Counted from the first letter of the stretch, positions 1-10,017 are shown. The stretch is 64,000 nucleotides of DNA from Oscillospiraceae bacterium (GCA_021769725.1 JAETSI010000008.1:1-64000); one strand, 5' to 3'. Numbers and translations are program-made. The notes: generated from the sequence alone by a model not told the origin.

Positions 1-71
1 AATACATAATTTATTATAACATATTTACACAGATAAATCAAGTATTTTGTATGTCTTTTTCAGACACGGTC

Positions 72-101
72 TTGATTATAATGGGGCAGATATGATATAA
101 T
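72..101 (+). promoter_or_regulatory. Promoter of the PP2C gene
   Basis: TTGATT at 72-77 and TATAAT at 96-101 are separated by 18 bp, a good housekeeping sigma-70 match. A strong AAGGAGG ribosome binding site follows at 117-123, six bases before the ATG. Confidence 0.65.
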
Positions 102-128
102 AAAATATAAACAGAAAAGGAGGAAAAA

Positions 129-938
129 ATGAAAAAATCAAAGAAATCAAAGTCCTGTCCGGTCTTTGTAAGCATAGCTTCAAATAAAGGCAGGGCAAGA
201 ACTGTCAATGAGGATAATTTTTACGCCGATATTCTTGGAATACGTGAGATACCTGATCTGTGCGGTCATAGGGTACTGAATCATTCCGACCGTTACATTT
301 TCGGAGTATGCGACGGCATGGGCGGAGAGCAGTTCGGGGATACGGCTTCTGAGATCGCCGTTGGTACAATGAGAGAATTTTCAGATAGAATAAAAAAGTC
401 GGAACTGAAAGACCTGCATAATGCAGTAAATGAGTATGCCCGTGAAGCAAATCGCAGGATATGCCATATGGCATGGGAACGCAGTGCGGATATGAGCGGA
501 AGTACATTCGTTATAGTATGTGTCAGAGGAGGTATGGTCTATCCATTCAGCATGGGTGACAGCCGTATCTACTTCCGGACAGGCAGTGAACTGCACCAGA
601 TCTCTGAAGATCAGACGGTGGCTGCAAAAAAACGGAGAGACAATATCTACAGCGAAGAGGAGGCAAGGCTAAGTCCAGACGCTCATAAAATTACAACCTT
701 CCTGGGTGTAGACAGCGAAAATATAGGGCTGAAAGCTCTTGCCTGCGAACCGCTTGATCTGAGCAGGGGAGAGGTTCTGCTGTGCAGCGACGGTTTGACG
801 GATATGTGTACGAATGAAGAGATCCGGCGCTGCCTGATAAAATACGGAGACGAGTTTGCAGCTCAGCATCTTGTGGAACTTGCTCTTAAAAACGGTGGAG
901 CGGATAATGTGACCTGTATGATTATCCGGAAAGCATAA
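129..938 (+). CDS. PP2C-family serine/threonine protein phosphatase
   Basis: A 269-residue cytoplasmic metal-dependent phosphatase expected to remove phosphate from Ser/Thr residues. The PP2C motifs occur in order: NEDN at residues 27-30, DGMGG at 62-66 with the metal-binding Asp62, GDSR at 143-146, CSDGLTD near 221 and GADNVT near 258. Length is close to the 240-270 residues of stand-alone bacterial enzymes such as PrpC/Stp. There is no signal peptide or membrane segment. Unlike the usual stp-prkC arrangement, no Hanks-type kinase gene is adjacent; the next genes are convergent. The gene has its own promoter and a strong terminator, so it looks monocistronic. Function is secure at family level; its substrates cannot be told from here. 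Confidence 0.93.
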   Translation: MKKSKKSKSCPVFVSIASNKGRARTVNEDNFYADILGIREIPDLCGHRVLNHSDRYIFGVCDGMGGEQFGDTASEIAVGTMREFSDRIKKSELKDLHNAVNEYAREANRRICHMAWERSADMSGSTFVIVCVRGGMVYPFSMGDSRIYFRTGSELHQISEDQTVAAKKRRDNIYSEEEARLSPDAHKITTFLGVDSENIGLKALACEPLDLSRGEVLLCSDGLTDMCTNEEIRRCLIKYGDEFAAQHLVELALKNGGADNVTCMIIRKA

Positions 939-968
939 AAATAACTGTCCGTTTGGACAGTTATTTTT
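937..968. terminator. Bidirectional intrinsic terminator
   Basis: A perfect 14-bp stem (937-950 with 955-968) and a GTTT loop lie between the convergent PP2C and ABC permease genes. The stem starts with A5 and ends with T5, so it can act on both strands. Confidence 0.85.
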
Positions 969-969
969 A

Positions 970-1785
970 TTATTTAACATCTTTTTTGTTGAAATGCCAG
1001 ATTCCAAGAGTTGTTACGACTACAGTTAATATTACTGCGTAAATCGGAAGCGCAGCAGCGTCGAATCCTTCCGGAATAGCATATTTTGCAATGGACATAA
1101 TTTCTTCAGGTTCGTCCATTGATAAATCAGCTGCAAGATAATTTCTGGAAACTATCATATTCAGCTGATTTGCAGGCAGGAAATAACAAAGGAATTTTTT
1201 AAGTGCATCGTTGTCAAGAAGAATGATGACAATATTAAAAAGTCCTAAGATCTCATGGATAAAGTATGAGAAAATAGCTCCGGCTGCGTTTCTGAGCGCC
1301 ATTGACATTGCAACAGTGATGGATGTGAATGAAATAAGCACAGGAATGCAGACGAGTGAGTAATAAATATTTTCCTTTGTAAAGATGTCGCCGGGTTCAA
1401 AGAGAACAGAACCAATCACCATTGAAACAATTGTTGAAACTATATGGAAAATAAGAGTAATGCATACACTGGTTATCCAGTTTGTCATATAGATAGATGT
1501 TCTGGAATAGCCGCAGATAATTTTGTTGCGTACAGTGTTCTGCCTGAAATCGCTTGCAATGAAAAATCCTGCTGCTATTGCGATGAAAAGGGGAAGCATA
1601 CCTGTCATCATGAAGAGACATTCGTCGGCAGCATTAAATCCGGCAGCATTTTCATCAAATGCTCGGAGCAATATTTTTTCCAGTGAAATGAGAAGCAGCG
1701 GTATTGCAATTACAATAATGAGGCATACCTTGAAAGTTGTGTTTTTTCTGAGACGTGAAAATGATTCATTAAGTAAATTACGCAT
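970..1785 (-). CDS. ABC-2 type transporter permease
   Basis: A multi-pass membrane protein of about 271 residues with about six hydrophobic segments, typical of the permease partner of two-gene ABC exporters (peptide/antibiotic resistance or lantibiotic immunity class). The ATPase gene lies directly upstream and its stop codon overlaps this gene by eight bases, so the two are translationally coupled. I chose the ATG at 1785 rather than the GTG at 1794 because an AGGAGGTGC ribosome binding site sits 6 nt before the ATG and would overlap the GTG. The substrate cannot be deduced. The gene ends at a bidirectional terminator. Confidence 0.85.
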   Translation of the reverse strand: MRNLLNESFSRLRKNTTFKVCLIIVIAIPLLLISLEKILLRAFDENAAGFNAADECLFMMTGMLPLFIAIAAGFFIASDFRQNTVRNKIICGYSRTSIYMTNWITSVCITLIFHIVSTIVSMVIGSVLFEPGDIFTKENIYYSLVCIPVLISFTSITVAMSMALRNAAGAIFSYFIHEILGLFNIVIILLDNDALKKFLCYFLPANQLNMIVSRNYLAADLSMDEPEEIMSIAKYAIPEGFDAAALPIYAVILTVVVTTLGIWHFNKKDVK

Positions 1786-2692
1786 TATGAGCACCTCCTA
1801 TAAGCTTGATAAAGTAGCTTTCAAGACTTTCGTTATCCTCGCTCATGGTAATGACCTGGCAGTCCTTGTCGGCAAGCGCAAGAACAAGAGGTGTGACTTC
1901 AATGTGCGAATAAATTTCAGCTGTGGTTTCGGATAAAACGGTGTATATAAGTCCCATTTGATCAAGAACGGGAGCAAGCTTGCGTGTGCTGTCAACAGTT
2001 ATACTGATTTTTTTGCTACAGTTGCGTTCAAGCTCCTCGGAGCTCATTTCTTTAATTAACGTTCCCTTATTGATGAACCCATAATGTGTGGCAAGTTTAG
2101 ATAATTCGTCAAGAATGTGACTTGAAATGAGAATGGTGATCTCACGTTCATTGTGTAGTTTTATGAGAAGATCACGTACTTCCATGATTCCTTCCGGGTC
2201 AAGACCGTTGATAGGCTCGTCAAGAATAAGAAAATCAGGATTGGAAATAAGTGAAAATGCTATGCTGAGTCTCTGGCGCATACCGAGAGAAAAGTCCTTT
2301 GTCTTTTTCTTGCCGGTATCGGGCAGACCGACCAGTTTAAGCAAATCATCAAGACCCGTTGGTTCCATTCCGTGAAGCTTATACTGGAGCAGCAGATTGT
2401 CTCTTGCGTTCAAATTGAGGTATATAGACGGTGTTTCGACAACAGCGCCTATCTTTTTTCTGATTTTGCTGATTCTGTTGTCCTTATAATCAACGCCGTT
2501 AAGAGAATATCCGCCGTTCGTTGGATTATTAAGTCCGCTGACAACACGCATCAGTGTCGTTTTGCCTGCGCCGTTCTTTCCTACAAAGCCATAAATAGAG
2601 CCTTTTGGAACATTCATACTTACGGAGTCAAGAACGAGATTCTTTTTTCCGTAGCGTTTGGTTAAATTGTTTGTTTGGAGTACATAAGACAT
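1778..2692 (-). CDS. ABC transporter ATP-binding protein
   Basis: A 304-residue ATPase of the bacitracin/lantibiotic-exporter type (BcrA/NatA-like). Walker A GKNGAGKTT lies at residues 38-46, the signature SLGMRQ near 134, Walker B FLILDEP near 155 and the H-loop SSH near 190. About 80 C-terminal residues follow the nucleotide-binding domain, as in this subfamily. It should energise the permease encoded immediately downstream. No regulator or sensor gene adjoins. A short inverted repeat (GCAGT-GTT-ACTGC, 2718-2730) lies in the leader, but no convincing promoter was found between the tuf terminator and this start. Confidence 0.9.
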   Translation of the reverse strand: MSYVLQTNNLTKRYGKKNLVLDSVSMNVPKGSIYGFVGKNGAGKTTLMRVVSGLNNPTNGGYSLNGVDYKDNRISKIRKKIGAVVETPSIYLNLNARDNLLLQYKLHGMEPTGLDDLLKLVGLPDTGKKKTKDFSLGMRQRLSIAFSLISNPDFLILDEPINGLDPEGIMEVRDLLIKLHNEREITILISSHILDELSKLATHYGFINKGTLIKEMSSEELERNCSKKISITVDSTRKLAPVLDQMGLIYTVLSETTAEIYSHIEVTPLVLALADKDCQVITMSEDNESLESYFIKLIGGAHNA

Positions 2693-2748
2693 TTTTATAA
2701 TCCTCTATCATTTTCCAGCAGTGTTACTGCCTGTAAATTTAAGTAAAA

Positions 2749-2784
2749 AGCAGGACAGTCAGAATATAAACTAACCGTCCTGCT
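2749..2784 (-). terminator. Terminator of the str operon after tuf
   Basis: On the minus strand AGCAGGAC pairs with GTCCTGCT, with a further 5-bp inner stem after one mismatch, followed by TTTTTAC. It closes the tuf transcript before the ABC transporter genes. Confidence 0.8.
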
Positions 2785-2804
2785 AATTATCGTATGGTCA
2801 AAAA

Positions 2805-4004
2805 TTATTCGTTGATAGCTGTAACAACGCCTGAGCCTACTGTTCTGCCGCCTTCACGGATAGCAAAACGAAGTCCTTCTTCAATAGCGATAGGAGTGAT
2901 AAGTTCAACGTCCATTGAAACGTTATCACCAGGCATACACATTTCCTTATCAGCAGGAAGTGTAACGACACCTGTAACGTCTGTAGTTCTGAAATAGAAC
3001 TGAGGTCTGTAGTTGTTGAAGAAAGGAGTATGACGTCCGCCCTCTTCCTTCTTCAGAACGTAAACCTGACCAGCAAACTTTGTATGTGGATGAATTGAGC
3101 CGGGCTTACAGAGAACCTGTCCACGCTCAACCTGATCTCTTGTGATACCACGGAGAAGAGCACCTACGTTATCGCCAGCTTCACAGAAGTCAAGAGTCTT
3201 TCTGAACATTTCAAGACCTGTAACAACTGTAGTGAGCTTTTCGTCAGAAAGACCAACGATTTCAACCTGCTCGTTTACATTGAGCTTTCCTCTTTCAACT
3301 CTGCCTGTAACAACAGTACCACGACCAGAAATAGTCATAGTATCCTCGATAGGCATAAGGAAGGGCTTAGCGTCGTCTCTCTCAGGGCTGGGGATGTACT
3401 CATCTACAGCGTTCATGAGTTCGATGATAGGAGCATAAGCAGGATCGTTGATATCGTCAGGAGCGTTAAGAGCTGCAAGGGCAGAACCCTTGATGATAGG
3501 TGTATCGTCGCCAGGGAAATCGTAAGAAGAGAGAAGATCACGGATGTCCATCTCAACGAGTTCGAGAAGCTCTTCATCGTCAACCTGGTCAGCCTTGTTC
3601 ATAAATACAACGATTGCAGGAACGCCAACCTGACGAGCAAGAAGGATATGCTCTCTTGTCTGAGCCATAGGACCGTCAGAAGCAGCAACTACGAGGATAG
3701 CGCCATCCATCTGAGCAGCACCGGTAATCATGTTCTTAACGTAGTCAGCGTGACCGGGGCAGTCAACGTGAGCGTAGTGACGAGCGTCTGTCTCGTACTC
3801 AACGTGAGCTGTATTGATTGTGATACCACGCTCTCTCTCTTCGGGAGCCTTATCGATCATATCGTAAGCTTCGTACTGAGCCTGACCCTTCATAGCGAGA
3901 GTCTTTGTGATAGCAGCAGTAAGAGTGGTCTTACCGTGGTCAACGTGGCCGATAGTACCGATGTTTACATGGGGTTTTGTTCTTTCAAATTTAGCCTTAG
4001 CCAT
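2805..4004 (-). CDS. tuf: Translation elongation factor Tu
   Basis: A 399-residue GTPase that carries aminoacyl-tRNA to the ribosome. The P-loop [10 protein letters not shown] is near residue 18, the switch II segment DCPGHADYV near 80 and the NKAD guanine motif near 135; domains II and III complete the expected length. It is the last gene of the str operon order rpsL-rpsG-fusA-tuf. It has a ribosome binding site AAGGAGG and, besides read-through from fusA, its own consensus promoter in the fusA-tuf gap. Confidence 0.98.
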   Translation of the reverse strand: MAKAKFERTKPHVNIGTIGHVDHGKTTLTAAITKTLAMKGQAQYEAYDMIDKAPEERERGITINTAHVEYETDARHYAHVDCPGHADYVKNMITGAAQMDGAILVVAASDGPMAQTREHILLARQVGVPAIVVFMNKADQVDDEELLELVEMDIRDLLSSYDFPGDDTPIIKGSALAALNAPDDINDPAYAPIIELMNAVDEYIPSPERDDAKPFLMPIEDTMTISGRGTVVTGRVERGKLNVNEQVEIVGLSDEKLTTVVTGLEMFRKTLDFCEAGDNVGALLRGITRDQVERGQVLCKPGSIHPHTKFAGQVYVLKKEEGGRHTPFFNNYRPQFYFRTTDVTGVVTLPADKEMCMPGDNVSMDVELITPIAIEEGLRFAIREGGRTVGSGVVTAINE

Positions 4005-4049
4005 TGGAAAATTCCTCCTTAAATAAGAAATTCAGAAATCTGTATATAT

Positions 4050-4078
4050 ATTATAGCAGATTAATCAAATAAATTCAA
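4050..4078 (-). promoter_or_regulatory. Internal promoter for tuf
   Basis: On the minus strand TTGAAT (4078-4073) and TATAAT (4055-4050) are 17 bp apart, 46 nt before the tuf start. It would allow tuf expression beyond the rest of the str operon. Confidence 0.75.
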
Positions 4079-4130
4079 GTGTTTTTTGAAAATTTTTTCT
4101 AAAACATATGATTTTCTGAGAAGAATCGAA

Positions 4131-6209
4131 TCAACCCTTCTTGCGGGCTGTCATAATCTTTTCAGCAATATTCTTGGGCACCTCAAGATAGCTGTGAGGC
4201 TCCATAGTATACTGACCACGACCCTGTGTATTAGAACGGAGATCGCTTGTATAGCCGAACATTTCAGAAAGCGGAACGAGAGCGTCAACCTGAACAGAGC
4301 CTGTTCTTGATTCCTGTCCCTGAATCTGACCACGGCGTGAGCTGAGGTCGCCGATAACAGTACCTGTATAATCGTCTGGAACGATTACGGCAACTTTCAT
4401 AATTGGTTCCATAAGAACGGGGTTAGCCTTTTCCATAGCTTCCTTGAACGCCATTGAACCGGCAATCTGGAATGCCATTTCGGAGGAGTCAACCTCGTGG
4501 TACGATCCGTCGTAAAGCTCAACCTTAACGTCAACGACTTCATAGCCTGCAAGTATACCGGACTTCATAGCGCCCTGAATACCCTTATCAACAGCAGGGA
4601 TGTATTCCTTAGGAATAGCACCGCCCACAACGGCATTCTTGAACTCGTAGCCCTTACCGGACTCGTTAGGTGAAACACGGATCTTAACGTGACCGTACTG
4701 ACCCTTACCGCCTGACTGACGTGCATACTTCTTGTCAACGTCTGCACTGCCCTTGATTGCTTCTTTATAAGCAACCTGAGGTGCGCCTACATTAGCCTCG
4801 ACCTTAAACTCACGGAGGAGACGGTCAACGATGATGTCAAGGTGGAGCTCACCCATTCCGGCAATGATGGTCTGTCCTGTTTCCTCGTCTGTCCATGTCT
4901 TGAAAGTAGGATCTTCTTCAGCAAGCTTTGCGAGAGCAATACCCATTTTCTCCTGACCAGCCTTTGTCTTAGGCTCGATAGCGAGCTGGATAACAGGCTC
5001 CGGGAATTCCATGGATTCAAGGATGATAGGATGCTTTTCATCACAGAGTGTGTCGCCTGTAGTAGTGTTCTTAAGACCTACGGCAGCGGCGATATCACCG
5101 GAATATACAGTTGTAAGATCCTTTCTGTGGTTAGCGTGCATCTGAACGATACGTCCGAATCTTTCACGGTTATCCTTGGTAGCGTTGAGGACTGTGTCGC
5201 CCTGATTTACGATACCGGAGTATACACGGAAAAATGCCAGCTTACCAACAAACGGGTCTGTAGCAATTTTGAATGCAAGAGCTGAGAACGGCTCGTCATC
5301 AGATGAAGGTCTTTCTTCTTCAACGTCTGTATCGGGGTTTACGCCCTTGATAGCAGGAACGTCGAGAGGAGAAGGCATATAGTCAATGATAGCGTCGAGC
5401 AGCTTCTGAACGCCCTTGTTTTTGTACGAAGTACCGCAAGTTACGGGAACCATGTGGTTTGCAATAGTAGCGGAACGAATGCACTTCTTGATCTCATCCT
5501 GAGTCAGCTCTTCGCCGTCAAGATACTTCATCATGAGCTCTTCGTCCTGTTCTGCAACGTGCTCAACCATATCGTCATGATACTGTTGAGCCTTTTCCTT
5601 CATATCCTCGGGGATATCCTCAACACGGATGTCCTTTCCGAGATCATCATAGTAAATGTAAGCCTTCATTTCAACGAGGTCGATGATTCCTCTGAATTCA
5701 TCTTCAGCGCCGATAGGAAGCTGAATCGGAACGGCGTTACATTTAAGTCTGTCCTTCATCATGTCTACGACACGGTAGAAGTCGGCACCCATAATATCCA
5801 TCTTATTTACATAAGCCATACGGGGAACCTTATAATTGTCAGCCTGTCTCCAAACGGTTTCAGACTGGGGCTCAACACCGCCCTTAGCGCAGAGAACGGT
5901 TACAGAACCGTCCAGCACTCGGAGTGAACGCTCAACTTCAACAGTGAAGTCAACGTGTCCGGGAGTGTCAATGATATTGAGTCTGTGGCCTGCCCAGTAG
6001 CAAGTAGTAGCAGCGGAGGTGATTGTGATACCTCTTTCCTGCTCCTGCTCCATCCAGTCCATAGTAGCGGAGCCTTCGTGAGTTTCACCGATCTTGTGAT
6101 TAACACCGGTGTAGAAAAGGATACGCTCTGTGGTTGTGGTCTTACCTGCGTCGATGTGGGCCATTATGCCGATATTTCTTGTATTTTCAAGCGTACAGTC
6201 TCTTGACAT
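4131..6209 (-). CDS. fusA: Translation elongation factor G
   Basis: A 692-residue translocase GTPase. The N-terminal P-loop [15 protein letters not shown] is near residue 17, DTPGHVDF near 82 and NKMD near 136; domains II-V follow to a normal EF-G length. It lies 24 nt after rpsG in the str operon, with a ribosome binding site AAGGAGG. There is no sign of the TetM/EF4 variants: the domain order and C-terminal domain V (RGQIQGQE) are those of canonical fusA. Confidence 0.98.
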   Translation of the reverse strand: MSRDCTLENTRNIGIMAHIDAGKTTTTERILFYTGVNHKIGETHEGSATMDWMEQEQERGITITSAATTCYWAGHRLNIIDTPGHVDFTVEVERSLRVLDGSVTVLCAKGGVEPQSETVWRQADNYKVPRMAYVNKMDIMGADFYRVVDMMKDRLKCNAVPIQLPIGAEDEFRGIIDLVEMKAYIYYDDLGKDIRVEDIPEDMKEKAQQYHDDMVEHVAEQDEELMMKYLDGEELTQDEIKKCIRSATIANHMVPVTCGTSYKNKGVQKLLDAIIDYMPSPLDVPAIKGVNPDTDVEEERPSSDDEPFSALAFKIATDPFVGKLAFFRVYSGIVNQGDTVLNATKDNRERFGRIVQMHANHRKDLTTVYSGDIAAAVGLKNTTTGDTLCDEKHPIILESMEFPEPVIQLAIEPKTKAGQEKMGIALAKLAEEDPTFKTWTDEETGQTIIAGMGELHLDIIVDRLLREFKVEANVGAPQVAYKEAIKGSADVDKKYARQSGGKGQYGHVKIRVSPNESGKGYEFKNAVVGGAIPKEYIPAVDKGIQGAMKSGILAGYEVVDVKVELYDGSYHEVDSSEMAFQIAGSMAFKEAMEKANPVLMEPIMKVAVIVPDDYTGTVIGDLSSRRGQIQGQESRTGSVQVDALVPLSEMFGYTSDLRSNTQGRGQYTMEPHSYLEVPKNIAEKIMTARKKG

Positions 6210-6233
6210 AATAATCCTCCTTCGATACCGTTA

Positions 6234-6704
6234 TTACCAGCGGTAGTGTGCAAAAGCCTTGTTTGCTTCTGCCATTTTGTGTGTATCGTCACGCTTCTTG
6301 CAGGCGCCGCCTGTTCCGTTGATAGCGTCGAGGATCTCACCGGCAAGTCTTTCTTTCATTGTCTTTTCGTTTCTCAGTCTGGCATATTTTGTAATCCATC
6401 TGAGACCGAGAGTCTGACGTCTTTCAGGTCTTACCTCCATAGGTACCTGATATGTGGCACCTCCGAGACGGCGAGCCTTTACCTCGAGTTCAGGCATGAT
6501 ATTTTCCATAGCCTGCTCGAACACCTCAAGAGCGTCCTTGCCTGTTTTTTCAGCTACGATTGCAAATGCATCGTAAACGATTTTCTGTGCAACACCCTTC
6601 TTACCGTCAAGCATAATGTTGTTGATAAGGCGTGTTACGAGCTTTGAATTGTATACAGGATCCTGTAATACATCACGCTTTGCGATATTACCTCTTCTTG
6701 GCAT
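6234..6704 (-). CDS. rpsG: 30S ribosomal protein S7
   Basis: A 156-residue primary 16S rRNA-binding protein of the small subunit head. I start at the ATG at 6704 ([10 protein letters not shown]), which matches the universal S7 N-terminus and has GGAGGGAAG just upstream; an in-frame ATG 18 bases earlier would precede that ribosome binding site. It is second in the str operon, separated from rpsL by an unusually long structured gap (6705-6918). Confidence 0.97.
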   Translation of the reverse strand: MPRRGNIAKRDVLQDPVYNSKLVTRLINNIMLDGKKGVAQKIVYDAFAIVAEKTGKDALEVFEQAMENIMPELEVKARRLGGATYQVPMEVRPERRQTLGLRWITKYARLRNEKTMKERLAGEILDAINGTGGACKKRDDTHKMAEANKAFAHYRW

Positions 6705-6918
6705 TTCGCTTCCCTCCTTCACATAGATTCATGAATTCATAGGTACTCGTACCATGCGGATTACTGCCGATGATCGGCGTTTCTTCACCCGCCGGTTCCG
6801 TCAAGACCAATGCAGAGGCTCTATAATATATATAAAACTCCGCATTTATCCTGCGATAGTAGTTATCCTATTTTAATGCACGGCATAATACGGTCTGCCG
6901 CCGACCTGATTTGTGGTC
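6705..6918 (-). promoter_or_regulatory. Structured rpsL-rpsG intercistronic region
   Basis: This 214-nt gap inside the operon holds several short perfect hairpins on the minus strand: GCCGA-TCA-TCGGC, GGTAC-GA-GTACC and CGGCG...CGCCG. In E. coli S7 represses its own translation by binding the S12-S7 spacer; a similar role here is inference. No strong internal promoter was found. Confidence 0.4.
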
Positions 6919-7335
6919 TTACTTCTGCTTAGGTCTCTTAGTTCCGTACTTGGAACGAGCCTGAGCACGGTTTGCAACGCCCTGAGCATCAAGAGTACCT
7001 CTGATGATGTGGTAACGCACACCAGGGAGATCCTTAACACGTCCGCCTCTGATGAGAACAACGCTGTGCTCCTGAAGGTTGTGACCGATACCGGGGATAT
7101 AGGATGTTACTTCATATCCGTTTGTGAGCTTAACTCTGGCAATCTTTCTCATAGCTGAGTTAGGCTTTTTAGGAGTAGCGGTTCTTACAGCAGTACAAAC
7201 GCCTCTCTTCTGGGGAGAACTCTGATTGATCTGAGTCTTTTTCTTAGCGTTGTAGCCCTTCTGGAGTGCAGGAGCTGTGGACTTTGTTTCAAGATCCTTT
7301 CTTCCTTTACGAACGAGCTGGTTAAATGTAGGCAT
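6919..7335 (-). CDS. rpsL: 30S ribosomal protein S12
   Basis: A 138-residue decoding-centre protein. It starts [12 protein letters not shown] and contains [11 protein letters not shown] and [13 protein letters not shown], the two lysine-containing segments where streptomycin-resistance changes arise; both look wild type. Length fits Firmicute S12. It is the first gene of the operon with RBS AGGAGG and a consensus promoter. Upstream is not rpoBC but a dockerin protein gene. Confidence 0.97.
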   Translation of the reverse strand: MPTFNQLVRKGRKDLETKSTAPALQKGYNAKKKTQINQSSPQKRGVCTAVRTATPKKPNSAMRKIARVKLTNGYEVTSYIPGIGHNLQEHSVVLIRGGRVKDLPGVRYHIIRGTLDAQGVANRAQARSKYGTKRPKQK

Positions 7336-7397
7336 AATCTTCCTCCTTTTCTTAAAAAATAATCATGAATGCAGATATAAAATCAGCACACTTATTT

Positions 7398-7426
7398 ATT
7401 ATATCCAAAAAAATCCGGCTTGTCAA
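7398..7426 (-). promoter_or_regulatory. str operon promoter overlapping a terminator
   Basis: On the minus strand TTGACA (7426-7421) and TATAAT (7403-7398) have a perfect 17-bp spacer. The spacer is made of the 3' arm of the terminator hairpin of the upstream LRR-dockerin gene. Confidence 0.85.
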
Positions 7427-7454
7427 GGGGTATCCTTAAAAAAGCCGGATTTTT
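7409..7454 (-). terminator. Terminator of the LRR-dockerin genes
   Basis: Thirteen-base arms (7442-7454 and 7409-7421 on the minus strand, core AATCCGGCTT / AAGCCGGATT) enclose a 20-nt loop and end in T7. The -35 box of the rpsL promoter lies at the loop/3'-arm boundary. Confidence 0.75.
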
Positions 7455-7522
7455 ACGTTATTTTGTTATTTTCTCCATCAAATCCATAGAAAATCATCGG
7501 TGATTTGGCTGATTTTTCACAT

Positions 7523-8779
7523 TTACTGAGCTTTCATCCATTCCACCATAGAAAGAGTATTTTCATCTGTTTTTGCTGACGATAAATAAGTATAATAATT
7601 AAGTATAATAGTAGCGTCGGATCCTGTAAGTATGCCATCGCCGGTTACATCGGCAGCCTTGAACTGAATATCGGTAAGTCCGTCGTCAAGTCCGGAGTTT
7701 ACAAGCGTATACGCCTGTAAAGCAAAGGTTGCATCAGAGCCGTTAATGATTACGTCCATGGTTACGTCGCCGAGAAGAAAGTCAGGAACTACGGCTTCAA
7801 AGACATATCCGTATTTTTTAGCATAATCTTCTGCTGTCGAGCCGATACCGCCTTTTATTACACCGGAATATGATGCTGTTTGATTGTCGTAATCGTAAGA
7901 ATTACAGATGGTACTTGCATCGTTGCCGATTTTGCAGGCAGAATTCAGAATAGTTATTGATTTAAGATTTTCGCAGCTGTCAAAAGCCCAGACACCGATA
8001 TTTGTAACAGAGTCGGGAATAATTATTGATTCAATGCCGGTGCAGTGAGAAAATGCACTATCTTCGATACTCGTAACAGAGTCGGGGATAGTTATTGATT
8101 CAAGGTTTGTACAGTAGGAAAACGCATATTCGCCAATACCTTTAACGGAATCAGGGATAGTTACCGAGGTAAGGTTTTCACAGTTATTAAACGCCCAGGA
8201 GCCAATATTCTTAACAGAATCTGGTATGATTATTGATCTGAGACCAATACAGCCGGAAAACACAGAATCTCCGATATTTGTAACAGAGTCGGGGATAGTG
8301 ACAGATATAAGGCTTTCACAGCGATAAAATGCAGAATCATTAATGCTTGTAACAGAATTTGGTATAGTTATTGAGGAGAGACTTGGGCAGTAGTAAAACG
8401 CAGAATCGCCAATACTCTTAACAGAATCAGGGATAGTTATTGAAGCAAGTCTTTTACATTCTTTAAATGCATAATCGCCAATAATCGAAACAGAATCGGG
8501 AATTGTAATAGAGGTTATATACATACACTCAAAAAATGCCTCGTCGCCTATACCTGTAACAGGCAGACCGTCTATTTTGGACGGAATCACAACTTCTGCC
8601 GATTTGCCTGTATATTTTGATATTTCAACATGGTCGTCATACTTTTTGATCTGGAAATCACCGTATGTTTCATTTGTACTTGCGGTTACAAAAATTTCTG
8701 AATCTGATAAAAAGACAGGCATACTTATTCCTATAACAGCAACTGAAAGAAGCGAAGCTATCATTTTTTTTATCTTCAT
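7523..8779 (-). CDS. Secreted BspA-type LRR protein with C-terminal dockerin
   Basis: A 418-residue exported protein. It has a signal peptide at about residues 1-33, then about ten 23-residue BspA-type leucine-rich repeats (SITIPDSV...IGDSAF...C) from roughly residue 45 to 290, then a type I-like dockerin from about 335. The dockerin has two calcium-loop segments (GDVTMDVIINGSDA and ADVTGDGILTGSDA). LRR domains of this class bind surfaces or proteins, so an adhesion or recognition role on a cellulosome-like complex is likely. It lies 27 nt after a paralogue with an almost identical dockerin, in one operon. The first loop is slightly degenerate (DVI where DGI is expected). Confidence 0.88.
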   Translation of the reverse strand: MKIKKMIASLLSVAVIGISMPVFLSDSEIFVTASTNETYGDFQIKKYDDHVEISKYTGKSAEVVIPSKIDGLPVTGIGDEAFFECMYITSITIPDSVSIIGDYAFKECKRLASITIPDSVKSIGDSAFYYCPSLSSITIPNSVTSINDSAFYRCESLISVTIPDSVTNIGDSVFSGCIGLRSIIIPDSVKNIGSWAFNNCENLTSVTIPDSVKGIGEYAFSYCTNLESITIPDSVTSIEDSAFSHCTGIESIIIPDSVTNIGVWAFDSCENLKSITILNSACKIGNDASTICNSYDYDNQTASYSGVIKGGIGSTAEDYAKKYGYVFEAVVPDFLLGDVTMDVIINGSDATFALQAYTLVNSGLDDGLTDIQFKAADVTGDGILTGSDATIILNYYTYLSSAKTDENTLSMVEWMKAQ

Positions 8780-8806
8780 ATTGTACCTCCTGAAAAATAT
8801 TATACA

Positions 8807-9961
8807 TTATTTTTTCATCCATTCTTCCAGTGAAAGCGTTTTTTCACCTGCCGTCAGTGATGATAAATAAGTATAATAATTGAGTATAATGGTTGCATCA
8901 GAGCCTGTAAGTATGCCGTCTCCGGTGACATCAGCAACATTAAATTGAAGATCAGTAAGACCGTCGTCAAGTCCGGAGTTTACAAGCGTATATGCCTGTA
9001 AAGCAAAAGTCGCATCAGAGCCGTTGATGATTCCGTCGAGAGTGACATCGCCGAGAAGAAAGTTTGATTTCATAGCTTTAAAAGTATAGCCATATTTTTT
9101 TGCATAAATTTCAGCAGTTGAACCACTGTAGCCTTTTATAATGCCTGCATATTTATCCACATATTTTTTTGATTCGGAATCATATTCGTTTTTATTACAA
9201 ATTGTACCGCTGGAATCATATATTTCACAATTCGGGTTAAGGATTGTTATTGATTGAAGATTTGAGCAGTTGTCAAATGCTAAACGGTCAATCTTTTTTA
9301 CTGAATTCGGGATTATAATTTCTTTAACATTTCGGCAGAAACTGAATGCCTTGCTGTCAATATTTTTCAACGTAGCAGGAATTGTTACCGAAGTAACTGT
9401 GTCACGTCCTGAAAAAGCTCCCGGAGCAATTTTAACGACTGAATCCGGAATAACAACATTTGTACAAGCTCCAGCGTCAATGAAGATATTATTTACAATA
9501 ATTGATATCTTTTTTTTATTTTCATCTTTAGTGTGGTCGTACCACCATGCGGTTCCTGAAAACGCACTTTGGCCGATATCTGTGACTGATTCTGGAATAT
9601 TAATTGTTTTAAGTTTGGAGCATAGGACAAATGAATATTCTCCTATGCTTGTGACAGTATCAGGAATAGTTACTGATGTAATGGTCTCGTTTTCTTCAAA
9701 TGCACGGGGACGGATAGCTGTTACAACGAGTCCTTCTATTTCAGACGGTATTTCAACTACTGCTGCCGTACCGTTATATTTTTTTATTTCTGTGTGATCG
9801 TTGTAATTCCGAATGTCAAAGTCGCCATATGTTGTATCGGTATAACTTTTCAATGCATTTGTGGTTATAAAAAGATTTGAAGAAATAGGTTTGATTGCGG
9901 GGATACATATGCCTGTAACGGCGATAGCAAGCAGCGAAGCTACAACCTTTTTTGTATTCAT
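8807..9961 (-). CDS. Secreted BspA-type LRR protein with dockerin (paralogue)
   Basis: A 384-residue protein with a signal peptide, about seven BspA-type leucine-rich repeats including one interrupted by a Lys-rich insert near residues 125-150, and a C-terminal dockerin from about residue 301 whose loops read GDVTLDGIINGSDA and ADVTGDGILTGSDA. It is the upstream partner of the LRR-dockerin gene ending at 7523 and has its own strong promoter and RBS. It should be attached by its dockerin to a cohesin; the next upstream gene carries a candidate cohesin-like domain. Confidence 0.88.
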   Translation of the reverse strand: MNTKKVVASLLAIAVTGICIPAIKPISSNLFITTNALKSYTDTTYGDFDIRNYNDHTEIKKYNGTAAVVEIPSEIEGLVVTAIRPRAFEENETITSVTIPDTVTSIGEYSFVLCSKLKTINIPESVTDIGQSAFSGTAWWYDHTKDENKKKISIIVNNIFIDAGACTNVVIPDSVVKIAPGAFSGRDTVTSVTIPATLKNIDSKAFSFCRNVKEIIIPNSVKKIDRLAFDNCSNLQSITILNPNCEIYDSSGTICNKNEYDSESKKYVDKYAGIIKGYSGSTAEIYAKKYGYTFKAMKSNFLLGDVTLDGIINGSDATFALQAYTLVNSGLDDGLTDLQFNVADVTGDGILTGSDATIILNYYTYLSSLTAGEKTLSLEEWMKK

Positions 9962-9988
9962 TTCTTACCTCCTGAAAAATATATGTTA

Positions 9989-10017
9989 ATTATAACATTA
10001 GTCGGATAAAAAGTCAA
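9989..10017 (-). promoter_or_regulatory. Promoter of the LRR-dockerin operon
   Basis: TTGACT (10017-10012) and TATAAT (9994-9989) on the minus strand are 17 bp apart, just after the terminator of the upstream cohesin/dockerin gene. Confidence 0.8.

Noticed and set aside
5454..5927. 157-codon plus-strand ORF opposite fusA
   Set aside because: Shadow of the strongly conserved fusA frame, as are the other plus-strand ORFs over rpsL, rpsG and tuf.
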